NCBI RefSeq assembly: GCF_000716595.1
Contig: NZ_JNXC01000001.1
Coordinates: forward strand, 806,001 to 870,000
Length of the DNA: 64,000 bases
DNA from: Saccharothrix sp. NRRL B-16314
GTDB lineage: Bacteria; Actinomycetota; Actinomycetes; Mycobacteriales; Pseudonocardiaceae
Direction of reading: 5' to 3'
Positions 45,376 through 53,076 of this stretch are shown piece by piece. Position 1 is the first letter of the stretch, and each line of letters begins with the position of its first letter. Under the pieces are notes generated by a model. It worked only from the letters and a program-made list of their open reading frames with translations, searched no databases and was not told the DNA's origin. Made by a program: the position numbers and the translations under genes.

Positions 45376-46034
45376 CCGAGAAGCAGACCGAGGACATCGA
45401 CGTGACCACCCCTGAGGCCGAGCTCGACACCGTCGAGACCGACGTCGTCGAGACCGAAGCCGTCGAGGCGGAGGCTCCCGAGGCGGAAGCCCCCGAGGCA
45501 GACGCCTCGGAGGCGGACGCCCCAGAGGCGGAGGCCACCGAGGTCGACGCCGCTGAGGTCGACACCGACGCCGCCGAGGCGGAGGCGCCCGAAGCCGTCG
45601 AGGCCGAGCCCACGCCCGTCGTGCGGCACACCCTCAACGCGGGTGCGCACCACCTCGCGCAGACGGTCGGCCGCCGCAAGCAGGCGATCGTCCGCGTGCG
45701 GCTCCTCCCCGGCACCGGCAAGTTCACCCTGAACGGGAAGTCGATGGACGACTACTTCCCGAACAAGGTGCACCAGCAGCTCATCCGTGAGCCCCTGGTG
45801 ACGACGGAGAAGCCGGAGACGTTCGACGTCATCGCGACCCTGCGTGGCGGCGGCACCACCGGCCAGGCCGGTGCGCTGCGCCTCGCGATCGCGCGTGCGC
45901 TGATCGCCGTCGACTCCGAGGACCGCCCGGTGCTGAAGAAGGCCGGCTTCCTCACCCGTGACCCCCGGGTCAAGGAGCGGAAGAAGTACGGTCTGAAGAA
46001 GGCCCGTAAGGCGCCTCAGTACAGCAAGCGCTGA
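45372..46034 (+). CDS. rpsI: 30S ribosomal protein S9 with acidic N-terminal extension
   Basis: 220 residues: about 88 N-terminal residues of Glu/Ala/Asp/Val-rich low complexity (repeats of 'EAEAPEA' type), then the S9 core from '[19 protein letters not shown]' to '[15 protein letters not shown]', whose C-terminal Lys-Arg tail reaches P-site tRNA. E. coli S9 is 130 residues; acidic extensions occur in actinobacteria, but this one is long. The GTG start overlaps rplM. Confidence 0.96.
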   Translation: MTEKQTEDIDVTTPEAELDTVETDVVETEAVEAEAPEAEAPEADASEADAPEAEATEVDAAEVDTDAAEAEAPEAVEAEPTPVVRHTLNAGAHHLAQTVGRRKQAIVRVRLLPGTGKFTLNGKSMDDYFPNKVHQQLIREPLVTTEKPETFDVIATLRGGGTTGQAGALRLAIARALIAVDSEDRPVLKKAGFLTRDPRVKERKKYGLKKARKAPQYSKR

Positions 46035-46063
46035 CCTTTTCCCAGGTCCGGCGAGCACCATCC

Positions 46064-46107
46064 CTGCGGGAGCAGTCAGTTCTTTCGTCGAACTGCTGCT
46101 CCCGCAG
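46064..46107 (+). terminator. Terminator after rpsI
   Basis: An 18-bp stem with a single-base bulge (46064-46082 with 46090-46107) and a 7-nt loop, 30 nt after the rpsI stop. Confidence 0.85.
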
Positions 46108-46214
46108 TGCATTTCCGGGTGTCGTTCTGCGATACCCGGCTTACCGCAATCGAATTGAATTGCCGGCTCCGCCGGCGTGTTGTGCTTGGTTCACCCATGG
46201 AGGTCACGGCGATC

Positions 46215-47549
46215 ATGGCTCGGCTGTTCGGCACCGACGGCGTACGCGGTCTCGCCAACGCGGACCTGACCCCCGAACTCGCGCTGTCCATCGCCGCCTC
46301 GGCGGCCCGCGTGCTGGCCGAGCACGACCGCTCGCACCGCCCGGTCGCGGTCGTCGGCCGCGACCCGCGGGCCAGCGGCGAGATGTTGGAGGCGGCCGTG
46401 GTGGCCGGTCTCACATCGGCGGGCGCGGACGTCCTGCGGGCGGGCGTCCTGCCCACCCCGGCGGTCGCCTACCTGGTGTCCGCGCTGGGCGCGGACGTCG
46501 GCGTGATGATCTCCGCCTCGCACAACCCCATGCCCGACAACGGCCTCAAGCTGTTCGCCGCGGGCGGGCACAAGCTCCCCGACGCGGTCGAGGACGAGAT
46601 CGAGCAGAAGCTCGGCGACCGCGAGTACCGCCCGACCGGCGCCGGCATCGGCCGCGTCCGCGACGTCGAGGACGCCGAGGGCCAGTACGTGCAGCACCTG
46701 CTGAAGGTGACGCCGCACCGCCTGGAAGGCCTCAAGGTCGTGGTGGACTGCGCGAACGGCGCCGCTTCCGTGGCCGCGCCCGACGCCTACCGCCGCGCGG
46801 GCGCCGAGGTGGTCGAGATCCACACCGCGCCCGACGGCCTGAACATCAACGACGGCTGCGGCTCCAACCACGTCGCGGAGCTGTGCGCCGCCGTGGTCGA
46901 GCACGGGGCCGACCTGGGCATCGCGCACGACGGTGACGCGGATCGCTGCGTGGCGGTCGACGCCGACGGCAACGACCTCGACGGTGACCAGGTCATGGCC
47001 GTGCTGGCGCTGGGCATGAAGGAGAACGGTGAGCTGACCGACAACACCCTGGTCGCCACCGTGATGAGCAACCTCGGCCTGCACCTGGCGATGCGCGAGC
47101 ACGGCATCGCCCTCAAGACCACCGCCGTCGGCGACCGGTACGTGCTGGAGGAGCTGCGGGCGGGCGGGTACGCGCTGGGCGGTGAGCAGTCCGGGCACGT
47201 GATCCTCCCGGCGCACGCCACCACCGGTGACGGGCTGCTGACCGCGTTGCGCCTGATGGCGCGGATGGCGGAGACCGGCAAGCCGCTGGCCGAGCTGGCG
47301 GGCGTGATGAGCCGGCTGCCGCAGGTGCTGATCAACGTGGTCGTCGGGGACAAGTCGGCAGTGGCGAAGGACGCGGCGGTGAACGAGGCCGTGGCCGCGG
47401 TGTCGGCCGAACTCGGCGACACCGGTCGCGTGCTGCTGCGCCCGTCCGGGACCGAGCAGCTGGTGCGGGTCATGGTCGAGGCCGCGACGCCGGAGCTGGC
47501 CGAATCCGCCGCACAGCGGTTGGCCGGAGTCGTTTCGTCCGTGCGCTGA
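46215..47549 (+). CDS. glmM: Phosphoglucosamine mutase
   Basis: Converts glucosamine-6-phosphate to glucosamine-1-phosphate for UDP-GlcNAc and peptidoglycan synthesis. It has 444 residues from ATG 46215 ([15 protein letters not shown]). The catalytic phosphoserine is S102 in '[11 protein letters not shown]'; the metal loop 'DGDADR', the sugar-binding 'GGEQSGH' and the phosphate-binding '[12 protein letters not shown]' are intact. GGAGG at 46199 is 11 nt upstream; ATG 46197 is a less likely alternative. GlmS, the previous enzyme of the pathway, is encoded 5.5 kb downstream. Confidence 0.97.
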   Translation: MARLFGTDGVRGLANADLTPELALSIAASAARVLAEHDRSHRPVAVVGRDPRASGEMLEAAVVAGLTSAGADVLRAGVLPTPAVAYLVSALGADVGVMISASHNPMPDNGLKLFAAGGHKLPDAVEDEIEQKLGDREYRPTGAGIGRVRDVEDAEGQYVQHLLKVTPHRLEGLKVVVDCANGAASVAAPDAYRRAGAEVVEIHTAPDGLNINDGCGSNHVAELCAAVVEHGADLGIAHDGDADRCVAVDADGNDLDGDQVMAVLALGMKENGELTDNTLVATVMSNLGLHLAMREHGIALKTTAVGDRYVLEELRAGGYALGGEQSGHVILPAHATTGDGLLTALRLMARMAETGKPLAELAGVMSRLPQVLINVVVGDKSAVAKDAAVNEAVAAVSAELGDTGRVLLRPSGTEQLVRVMVEAATPELAESAAQRLAGVVSSVR

Positions 47550-47570
47550 CAGTCGGGACGGGGTGCGTCG

Positions 47571-48188
47571 ATGCTGAGGATCGGGCCGCTGGAGCTGATC
47601 ATCCTCTTCCTCGGCCTGGTGGCCGCGGTGGTGGTGCTCATCGTGGTGACGACGAAGAAGCGCTCCCGACACCAGGGCCACCCACCGCCCGGCTACGGCC
47701 CACCCGGCTACGGCCCACCCCCCGGCCACGGCCACCCCGGTCCCGGTCAGCCGGGCTACGGCCCGCCCAACCCCGGCCCGCAGGGCTACGGCCACCCAGG
47801 CCCCGCTCAACCCGGCTATGGCCCGCCCAACCCCGGCCAGCCCGGCTACGGTCCGCCCAGCCATGGTCAGCCCGGCTACGGCCAGCCCGGCCCCGCTCAG
47901 CCTGGCTATGGCCAGCCCAGCCCCGGCCAGCCCGGCTACGGTCCGCCCAGCCATGGTCAGCCCGGCTACGGCCAGCCCGGCCCCGCTCAGCCGGGCTATG
48001 GCCAGGCCAGCCCTGGTCAGCCTGGCCATGACCAGCCCAACCCTGGCCAGCCGGGCTACAGCCCGCCTGACCCTGGTTCGCCCAACCCCGGCCAGTCCGG
48101 CTACGGCCAACCAGGCCCAGGGCAGCCGCCAGGGCCGCCCTACCCGCCGCAACCGCCCACCGGCGGTCCGCCGTCACCACAGGGCTGA
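47571..48188 (+). CDS. Membrane-anchored PGYG-repeat protein
   Basis: 205 residues: an N-terminal transmembrane helix (about 7-28, '[20 protein letters not shown]') followed by a short basic stretch and about 165 residues of low complexity built from PGYG, GQP, NPGQ and SHGQ units. The gene contains a 90-nt DNA duplication. Such tails are disordered; possible roles are wall attachment or protein clustering, but none is established. It follows glmM by 21 nt and may be co-transcribed with it. Confidence 0.75.
   Translation: MLRIGPLELIILFLGLVAAVVVLIVVTTKKRSRHQGHPPPGYGPPGYGPPPGHGHPGPGQPGYGPPNPGPQGYGHPGPAQPGYGPPNPGQPGYGPPSHGQPGYGQPGPAQPGYGQPSPGQPGYGPPSHGQPGYGQPGPAQPGYGQASPGQPGHDQPNPGQPGYSPPDPGSPNPGQSGYGQPGPGQPPGPPYPPQPPTGGPPSPQG
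47831..48010 (+). repeat. Two near-identical 90-nt tandem repeats within the PGYG gene
   Basis: 47831-47920 and 47921-48010 differ at only two of 90 positions as read. The copy number could vary by slippage without breaking the frame, because 90 is divisible by three (30 codons). Confidence 0.9.
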
Positions 48189-48359
48189 GACAGCGTTACC
48201 GAACCGGATCGCCCTGGTGCGGGACACGGCGCGGATCGCGTTTGCCCGAGCAACCGCAATCCCCGTTCCCGGTCTGCGGACCGGCCCGAGCCGGCACCCT
48301 GTTCGAGGAACCGGAGCAGGTTTTCCGGCGTCTGATCCGGGGAAACGGGGAGGCATTCG

Positions 48360-48653
48360 ATGGCGGGCTTCGGTGTTGGGCCGGGTGAACTGCAGAACGC
48401 TGCCAAGCAGTACGAGGATCACAGCGCGGACATAATCCAGCTGAAGAACTCGGTGACGCCGGCGGTGGGCGCGGGCCAGGTCGGCCGGAAGTTCCAGGGC
48501 ACCGAGACCAAGTACAAGGTCTACTTCGACCGCCTCCAGGCCAGCATGGAGACGTTCGGTCGAGAGGCGAGCAACGTCGCGCTGCGCCTCAAGGACGTGG
48601 CGAAGACGTACGAGAGCAACGAATCCGCCACCAGCGACCAGTTCAAGGGGTGA
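48360..48653 (+). CDS. EspC/WXG100-like protein with FQG turn
   Basis: The 97-residue two-helix protein has F45-Q-G47 in place of WXG at the turn and Y84-ESN-E88, a YxxxE-type export signal, near the C-terminus. The 'VAKTYESNESATSDQFKG' end resembles EspC-family proteins. GGGGAGG precedes the ATG by 9 nt. The next gene starts 4 nt after its stop, so the two are probably a coupled substrate pair, like the pair at 20641-22091. Confidence 0.78.
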   Translation: MAGFGVGPGELQNAAKQYEDHSADIIQLKNSVTPAVGAGQVGRKFQGTETKYKVYFDRLQASMETFGREASNVALRLKDVAKTYESNESATSDQFKG

Positions 48654-48657
48654 CGAG

Positions 48658-51645
48658 GTGGCCGACCAGAACGAGATCAAGCAGCTCCTCGACGACCCCA
48701 ACGTCACGCCGGAGACCAAGCAGCAGCTGGTCCGCGCGTTGGCGGGCGCCGGTGGCAGTGAAGAGGACGTCCGGCGCTACGCCGAGGCGAACGGCGTCGA
48801 AGTGCCCAACGACCCCGGTTTCTGGCAGCACACGGGCGGAGTCCTGCTCGCCCCCGTGACCCTCGGCGGCAGCCTCGCCTTCAACGCCGGCCAGGAAGTG
48901 CGGCACGGCGACTGGACGATGGAGGGGGGCGAGGCGGACAAGCTCGTCGCCGAGGCCAAGGAAGAGCGCGAGCTCGGCAGCACGCAGAAGGTGCTCAACG
49001 AGACCGGCGACTTCGGCAACTCCAACGAGTTGATCGACGCGGGCGCACCCGGCCTGCGGTTCTTCGAGAAGTTCATCCCGATCTACCAGGAGGCCGCGCC
49101 GCTCGCCGGTCACGGCGGCCAGGCCCCCGATCTCAAGGGCCACATCTACAAGAACTACGACGAAGTCCGCGACATCGACTTCGGCAAGTTCCGCGAAGAC
49201 GCCGACAAGATCAACAAAGCGGTCGCGGACCTGGACAACCACCAGAACGGCCTCGGCACCGCGTGGAACGGGCTGGCGTCCTGGGAGGGCGAGGCCGCGC
49301 AGGCCGCCAACGGCTACAACGGCAAGTTCCTCAACACCGCCGGCACCTTCATCCAGGACACGAAGAACGCGCCGGGCACCATCGTGACCGGCGTGACCAC
49401 GATCCAGCAGCAGGTCAAGGAATTCGCGCAGCACATCCACGACATGTACGCCGAGCAGTGCGGCGGCCTGTCGGTGGACGAGGCGAAGAAGCAGATCCGG
49501 ATGGCCCGCGGTGACATCAACGAGAGCGACTTCAGCCTCGGTGACTGGTTCTCCGGTATCCCGGACATGCTCATCGGCGGCGCGATCGGCATCGTGCTCG
49601 GCGGTCCGGTCGGCGGCATCATCGGCAACTTCATGGGGTGGGCGGACCACGCCAAGGAGGTCCGGCAGCGCCTGATGGACGAGGCCAAGCAGAAGCTGCG
49701 CGGCCTGTGCCAGGAGTTCGACGGCAAGCAGCAGGCGTTCGACGGCTACTGCAAGGCCGTGCAGATGGGCGTCCAGACCGCCTACGACACGATGTTCGGC
49801 CAGCTGGAAGGCCAGATCAAGGACCAGCCGTTCGGCCAGGTCGGAGACCCGCCCGTGTTCGGCGAGGACGGCGGCGACCGGGAGAAGGTCGAGCAGCCCG
49901 GTGGGACTCCGGGCGGCGGCACCCCTGGTGGTGGGACGCCCGGCGGTGGGACCCCCGGTGGTGGCCCGCCCGGTGGCGGCGGTGGCGTGCCGGAGATGCC
50001 GAAGCCGGAGAACCCGCTGGACAAGGACGGCGACGGCAAGCCCGACGTGCCGGGCGACACCGACGGCGACGGCAAGCCGGACGACCTCGACGGTGACGGC
50101 AAGCCCGACGGCGCACCCGACGGCCTCAAGGGCGAAGAGGCGCCGGAGACCGTCACCATCAAGAGCGGTGACAACGAGATCCAGATCACCGAGCCGGACG
50201 CGAACGGCCACGTCAAGATCACCGTCGACACGCCGCAGAGCCCGCCGAAGACCTACGACGTCGACTTCAGCAACAACCCGGACGCCGCGAAGGCCCTGAT
50301 GGGTCAGAACGGCGGGGCGGCGTTGGCCGGCGCGCTGGCGGGAGCGACCGCCGCCACGCCCGCCGGCACCCCCGCCACGCCGGGTGCGGTCGGCGGCACG
50401 GGCGGTGGTGACGGCGCGGTCCCGATCGAGGCGGGTGCGGACGGCAAGGCGTTGATCGAGCTGGACGGCCTGTCGATCACCGCCGAGGTCGACCCGCTGA
50501 CGGGTGAGATCAACCTCACCGTGGACGACGGCGCGGGCGAACCGCAGGAGTACGGCGTCGAGTTCGGCGAGGACGACGCGGACAAGGGCGTGGCCGGCAT
50601 CCCGGGCATGGACGCCGCCGCGCCGATGCCCGCGATGGGCGAGCCGACGTTGAGCGCCATGCCCGCCGAGGGTGCGATGCCGGGCTTCACCGAGCCGGTG
50701 ACGACGATGCCCGCCGAGGGCGCGGTGCCGGGCTTCACCGAGCCGGTCACCACGATGCCCGCCGAGGGTGCGATGGCACCGGGCTTCAGCGCCATGCCCG
50801 TCGACGGCGGCGGCGTGGGCGGTGGCATGGGTGGTGGCCCTGACTTCACCACGATGCCGGCCGAGGCCGGTGCGGCACCGGGCTTCAGCGCGATGCCCGC
50901 CGAGGGCGGCGGCGTTGGCGGTGCCGCAGGCGGTGGCGCAGGCGGCGGTGCCGGTGGTGGTGCGGCTCCGGGCTTCAGCGCGATGCCCGCCGGGGGCGGT
51001 GTCGCGGGCCCCGGCTTCAGCGCGATGCCCGCGGACGGCGGCGGCATGGGCGGCGGCGGTGGCGCGGGCGGTGGTCCGGGTTCCGGCTTCCGGGCGATGC
51101 CCGCACCCGACTCCGGTTTCGCGCCCGGCTTCACCGAGCCCGCGGCAGCGTCGTCCTTCCAGGACTTCGCACCCCGCTCCGACTCCGGTTTCGCACCGCC
51201 CCTGACCCTGAACACCGAGGGCACGACCTCCACGTCGGGCGCCTCCATGTTCGGCGGACCGAGCGGCTTCGACGGCGCCGACTCCGTGCTCGGCGGCTCA
51301 CCCAGCGGTTCGCCGGGCGGCGCCGAGAGCCCGTGGAGCAGCCCGTCCGCCGACGCGGCGGACCACGGCCTCGCCGACACGAACGCCTCCCAGGCGGCCC
51401 AGCCCGGATCGGCCACCCTGCCCTCCATGCAGGACGGCAGCAGCGCCGGCCAGCCGGGCGGCGGCATGGCGGGCGGCATGGCCGGGGGCATGATGGGCGG
51501 CGGGATGCCCGCCGGTGGCGGTCAGCAGGGCGGCGGCGACAACGAGCGCAGCCCGAGCCAGTGGCGGACCACCGGATCGCTGTTCGACGACGACCTGAGC
51601 CTGAGCCGGGTCCAGGGCGTGCTCGGTGAAGAAGGAGGCCGCTGA
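48658..51645 (+). CDS. Large WXG-containing, Gly/Met-rich protein (probable type VII substrate)
   Basis: 995 residues starting with GTG. The helical N-terminal part contains W209-E-G211 in 'GLASWEGEAAQAANG'. A Gly-rich hydrophobic stretch (about 304-329) may insert in a membrane. A GGGTP/PGGG region (about 415-445) is followed by acidic DxDGDGKPD repeats (about 455-485) like thrombospondin-3 calcium loops. Short beta-like segments and about ten 'MPAEG...PGF(T/S)' repeats (about 665-825) follow, then a Met/Gly-rich tail with 'GGGQQGGGDNERS'. No enzymatic domain is recognised. It is coupled to the preceding EspC-like gene and ends 2 nt before the next start. Confidence 0.75.
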   Translation: MADQNEIKQLLDDPNVTPETKQQLVRALAGAGGSEEDVRRYAEANGVEVPNDPGFWQHTGGVLLAPVTLGGSLAFNAGQEVRHGDWTMEGGEADKLVAEAKEERELGSTQKVLNETGDFGNSNELIDAGAPGLRFFEKFIPIYQEAAPLAGHGGQAPDLKGHIYKNYDEVRDIDFGKFREDADKINKAVADLDNHQNGLGTAWNGLASWEGEAAQAANGYNGKFLNTAGTFIQDTKNAPGTIVTGVTTIQQQVKEFAQHIHDMYAEQCGGLSVDEAKKQIRMARGDINESDFSLGDWFSGIPDMLIGGAIGIVLGGPVGGIIGNFMGWADHAKEVRQRLMDEAKQKLRGLCQEFDGKQQAFDGYCKAVQMGVQTAYDTMFGQLEGQIKDQPFGQVGDPPVFGEDGGDREKVEQPGGTPGGGTPGGGTPGGGTPGGGPPGGGGGVPEMPKPENPLDKDGDGKPDVPGDTDGDGKPDDLDGDGKPDGAPDGLKGEEAPETVTIKSGDNEIQITEPDANGHVKITVDTPQSPPKTYDVDFSNNPDAAKALMGQNGGAALAGALAGATAATPAGTPATPGAVGGTGGGDGAVPIEAGADGKALIELDGLSITAEVDPLTGEINLTVDDGAGEPQEYGVEFGEDDADKGVAGIPGMDAAAPMPAMGEPTLSAMPAEGAMPGFTEPVTTMPAEGAVPGFTEPVTTMPAEGAMAPGFSAMPVDGGGVGGGMGGGPDFTTMPAEAGAAPGFSAMPAEGGGVGGAAGGGAGGGAGGGAAPGFSAMPAGGGVAGPGFSAMPADGGGMGGGGGAGGGPGSGFRAMPAPDSGFAPGFTEPAAASSFQDFAPRSDSGFAPPLTLNTEGTTSTSGASMFGGPSGFDGADSVLGGSPSGSPGGAESPWSSPSADAADHGLADTNASQAAQPGSATLPSMQDGSSAGQPGGGMAGGMAGGMMGGGMPAGGGQQGGGDNERSPSQWRTTGSLFDDDLSLSRVQGVLGEEGGR

Positions 51646-51647
51646 CC

Positions 51648-52094
51648 GTGACCGTCATCGTGGTCGACCCGAAGGTGCAGCAGGCGTTCGCGGAGCAGAC
51701 CGAGCGGTTCCGGCGGGCGAACGCCGAGGTCACCGGTGTGCTGCGGGAGAGCCAGGCACGTCTGGCCGCCGAGGCGAAGGAACGCGACGAGCGCTTGGCG
51801 GCCGAACGCGCGAAGCTCCAGGAGAAGGCGCAGCAGCTCGCCGCCGCGGGCTCCCAGCCCGCTCGCAAGCCGCAGTGGGAACGCGGGCCGCAGTCCTCGG
51901 GCGAGCTGGCCCTCGGCCCGGAGGACGACGAGCCGGACACCGCACCCGCTCCGGTCGCGCCGCAGTCCTTCCAGGCCGCGCCCCCGCCCCAGCTCCCGAC
52001 CCCACTCCCACCCCCGCCGCCGGTGGTCCAGCGTCGTCGGCCGTCGCCGGTCGATGACGACGACGACCTCAGCGGCCAGAGCTGGCTGACCTGA
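51648..52094 (+). CDS. Coiled-coil protein with acidic C-terminal motif
   Basis: 148 residues: a strongly charged helical region (about 10-68, 'LRESQARLAAEAKERDERLA') likely to form a coiled coil, a Pro-rich middle and the ending DDDDDLSGQSWLT. The ending resembles that of the protein at 43425. GTG 51648 lies just after the large gene's stop, with GAAGGAGG upstream. No family is recognised; its place as the last gene of an EspC-like/Gly-rich module suggests a chaperone or accessory role. Confidence 0.7.
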   Translation: MTVIVVDPKVQQAFAEQTERFRRANAEVTGVLRESQARLAAEAKERDERLAAERAKLQEKAQQLAAAGSQPARKPQWERGPQSSGELALGPEDDEPDTAPAPVAPQSFQAAPPPQLPTPLPPPPPVVQRRRPSPVDDDDDLSGQSWLT

Positions 52095-52101
52095 CGCGAG
52101 A

Positions 52102-52123
52102 GGCACGGCTCACGGGCCGTGCC
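52102..52123. terminator. Bidirectional terminator between convergent genes
   Basis: An 8-bp GC stem (52102-52109 with 52116-52123) and a 6-nt loop, lying between the coiled-coil gene (plus) and the hydrolase gene (minus). Confidence 0.7.
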
Positions 52124-52127
52124 GTCG

Positions 52128-52946
52128 TCAGCGGTGGACGAGTGCGCCGCGCTGGTACGTCAGCGCGGCGCCCTTCACGTCGCCGTCCAGCAGCACGTCC
52201 CACTGCTTCTCGCCCTTGAGGATGCGCAGCAGGAACGCCGTCATCAACGCCCGCGCCAGCTTCTGCGACGAGCGCTCGCCCTTGCCGTCCAGCAGCAGCT
52301 CGCTCCAGTGCCGACCCTCGGCGAAACCCAGGTGGCTGGTCTTCGGCAACGACCGCAGCTGCACCGGCCCCTGCCACGCTTCCGCGATCGCCTCCGCGTG
52401 CCCGACGGGCGGCGCGATGCGGTCCTCACCGCCGGCCAGGTGCAACCCCGGCGCCGTCACCCGCCTCGCCGCGTCCAGCGCGGACGGCCGGGTCTCCGAT
52501 GCGGCCAACGTCACGACGGCCCGGACCCGCGGGTCGTCGGCCGCGGCGAGCACCGCCGCGCCTCCGCCCATCGAGTGACCGGCCACCGCCAGCCGTGCCG
52601 CGTCGACGCTGATCCCGCCGTCGCCCAGTCGCACGCCGGTGCAGATGTCGAGCGTGGTCCGCAGGTTCCCGGCCAGCAGCCGGGACGACATCAACGGCCC
52701 CCGCTGGGTCCCGGGCGCAGCCGCCACGAACCCCCACGACGCCAGGTGCCGCAGCAGCGCCCGATACCGGTTGACCGGCTGCAACCAGCCGTGCCCGAAG
52801 GCCACCGCGGGCAGTCCCAGCCCGGCCGAGGGCGTGTAGATCAGGCCGGGGAGTCCCACCAACGCCAGGTCGCCGCGCAGCACGGGGTGTTCGCCCGGCC
52901 TGCTGAGCTGGTCGAGCACCTGCTTCGCCGAGTAGCCGCTCACCAC
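52128..52946 (-). CDS. Alpha/beta hydrolase (dienelactone hydrolase / PET-hydrolase-like)
   Basis: 272-residue serine hydrolase. The nucleophile is S125 in 'VAGHSMGGGA'; the oxyanion-side 'AFGHGWLQPVNRY' and C-terminal 'GEDRIAPP' (Asp) and 'TSHLGF' (His) complete the catalytic set. The layout resembles the cutinase/PET-hydrolase and chlorophyllase-like group. There is no signal peptide, so it is probably cytoplasmic. The substrate is unknown. GTG codons at 52946 and 52943 are both possible starts. It is divergent from glmS, with the DasR-like site in the gap. Confidence 0.82.
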   Translation of the reverse strand: MVSGYSAKQVLDQLSRPGEHPVLRGDLALVGLPGLIYTPSAGLGLPAVAFGHGWLQPVNRYRALLRHLASWGFVAAAPGTQRGPLMSSRLLAGNLRTTLDICTGVRLGDGGISVDAARLAVAGHSMGGGAAVLAAADDPRVRAVVTLAASETRPSALDAARRVTAPGLHLAGGEDRIAPPVGHAEAIAEAWQGPVQLRSLPKTSHLGFAEGRHWSELLLDGKGERSSQKLARALMTAFLLRILKGEKQWDVLLDGDVKGAALTYQRGALVHR

Positions 52947-52986
52947 GCGAACGGTAGTCGATCGTGCCCGCGCCGCGCACGCAACG

Positions 52987-53002
52987 ATTGGTCTACACCA
53001 AT
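52987..53002. promoter_or_regulatory. DasR-like operator (dre) upstream of glmS
   Basis: ATTGGTCTACACCAAT is a perfect 6-bp inverted repeat around a 4-nt centre and differs from the Streptomyces DasR core TGGTCTAGACCA at one central base. It lies 75 nt before glmS and 41 nt before the divergent hydrolase. A half-site TGGTCTAG at 53056-53063 is next to the glmS -10. DasR of Streptomyces responds to glucosamine-6-phosphate, the product of GlmS. Which gene is controlled is inferred, not shown. Confidence 0.6.
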
Positions 53003-53064
53003 AATGTCCACTACCAGCGCAAACGTCCTGAAGTGGCCCTTTAGGGTGATGGCCCTGGTCTAGT

Positions 53065-53070
53065 TACGCT
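53065..53070 (+). promoter_or_regulatory. Probable -10 of a leaderless glmS transcript
   Basis: TACGCT ends 6 nt before the GTG of glmS, so transcription would start at or next to the start codon, and no Shine-Dalgarno sequence is visible. A weak TTAGGG-type -35 is at 53041-53046. Leaderless mRNAs are common in actinobacteria. Confidence 0.45.
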
Positions 53071-53076
53071 GTCCCC

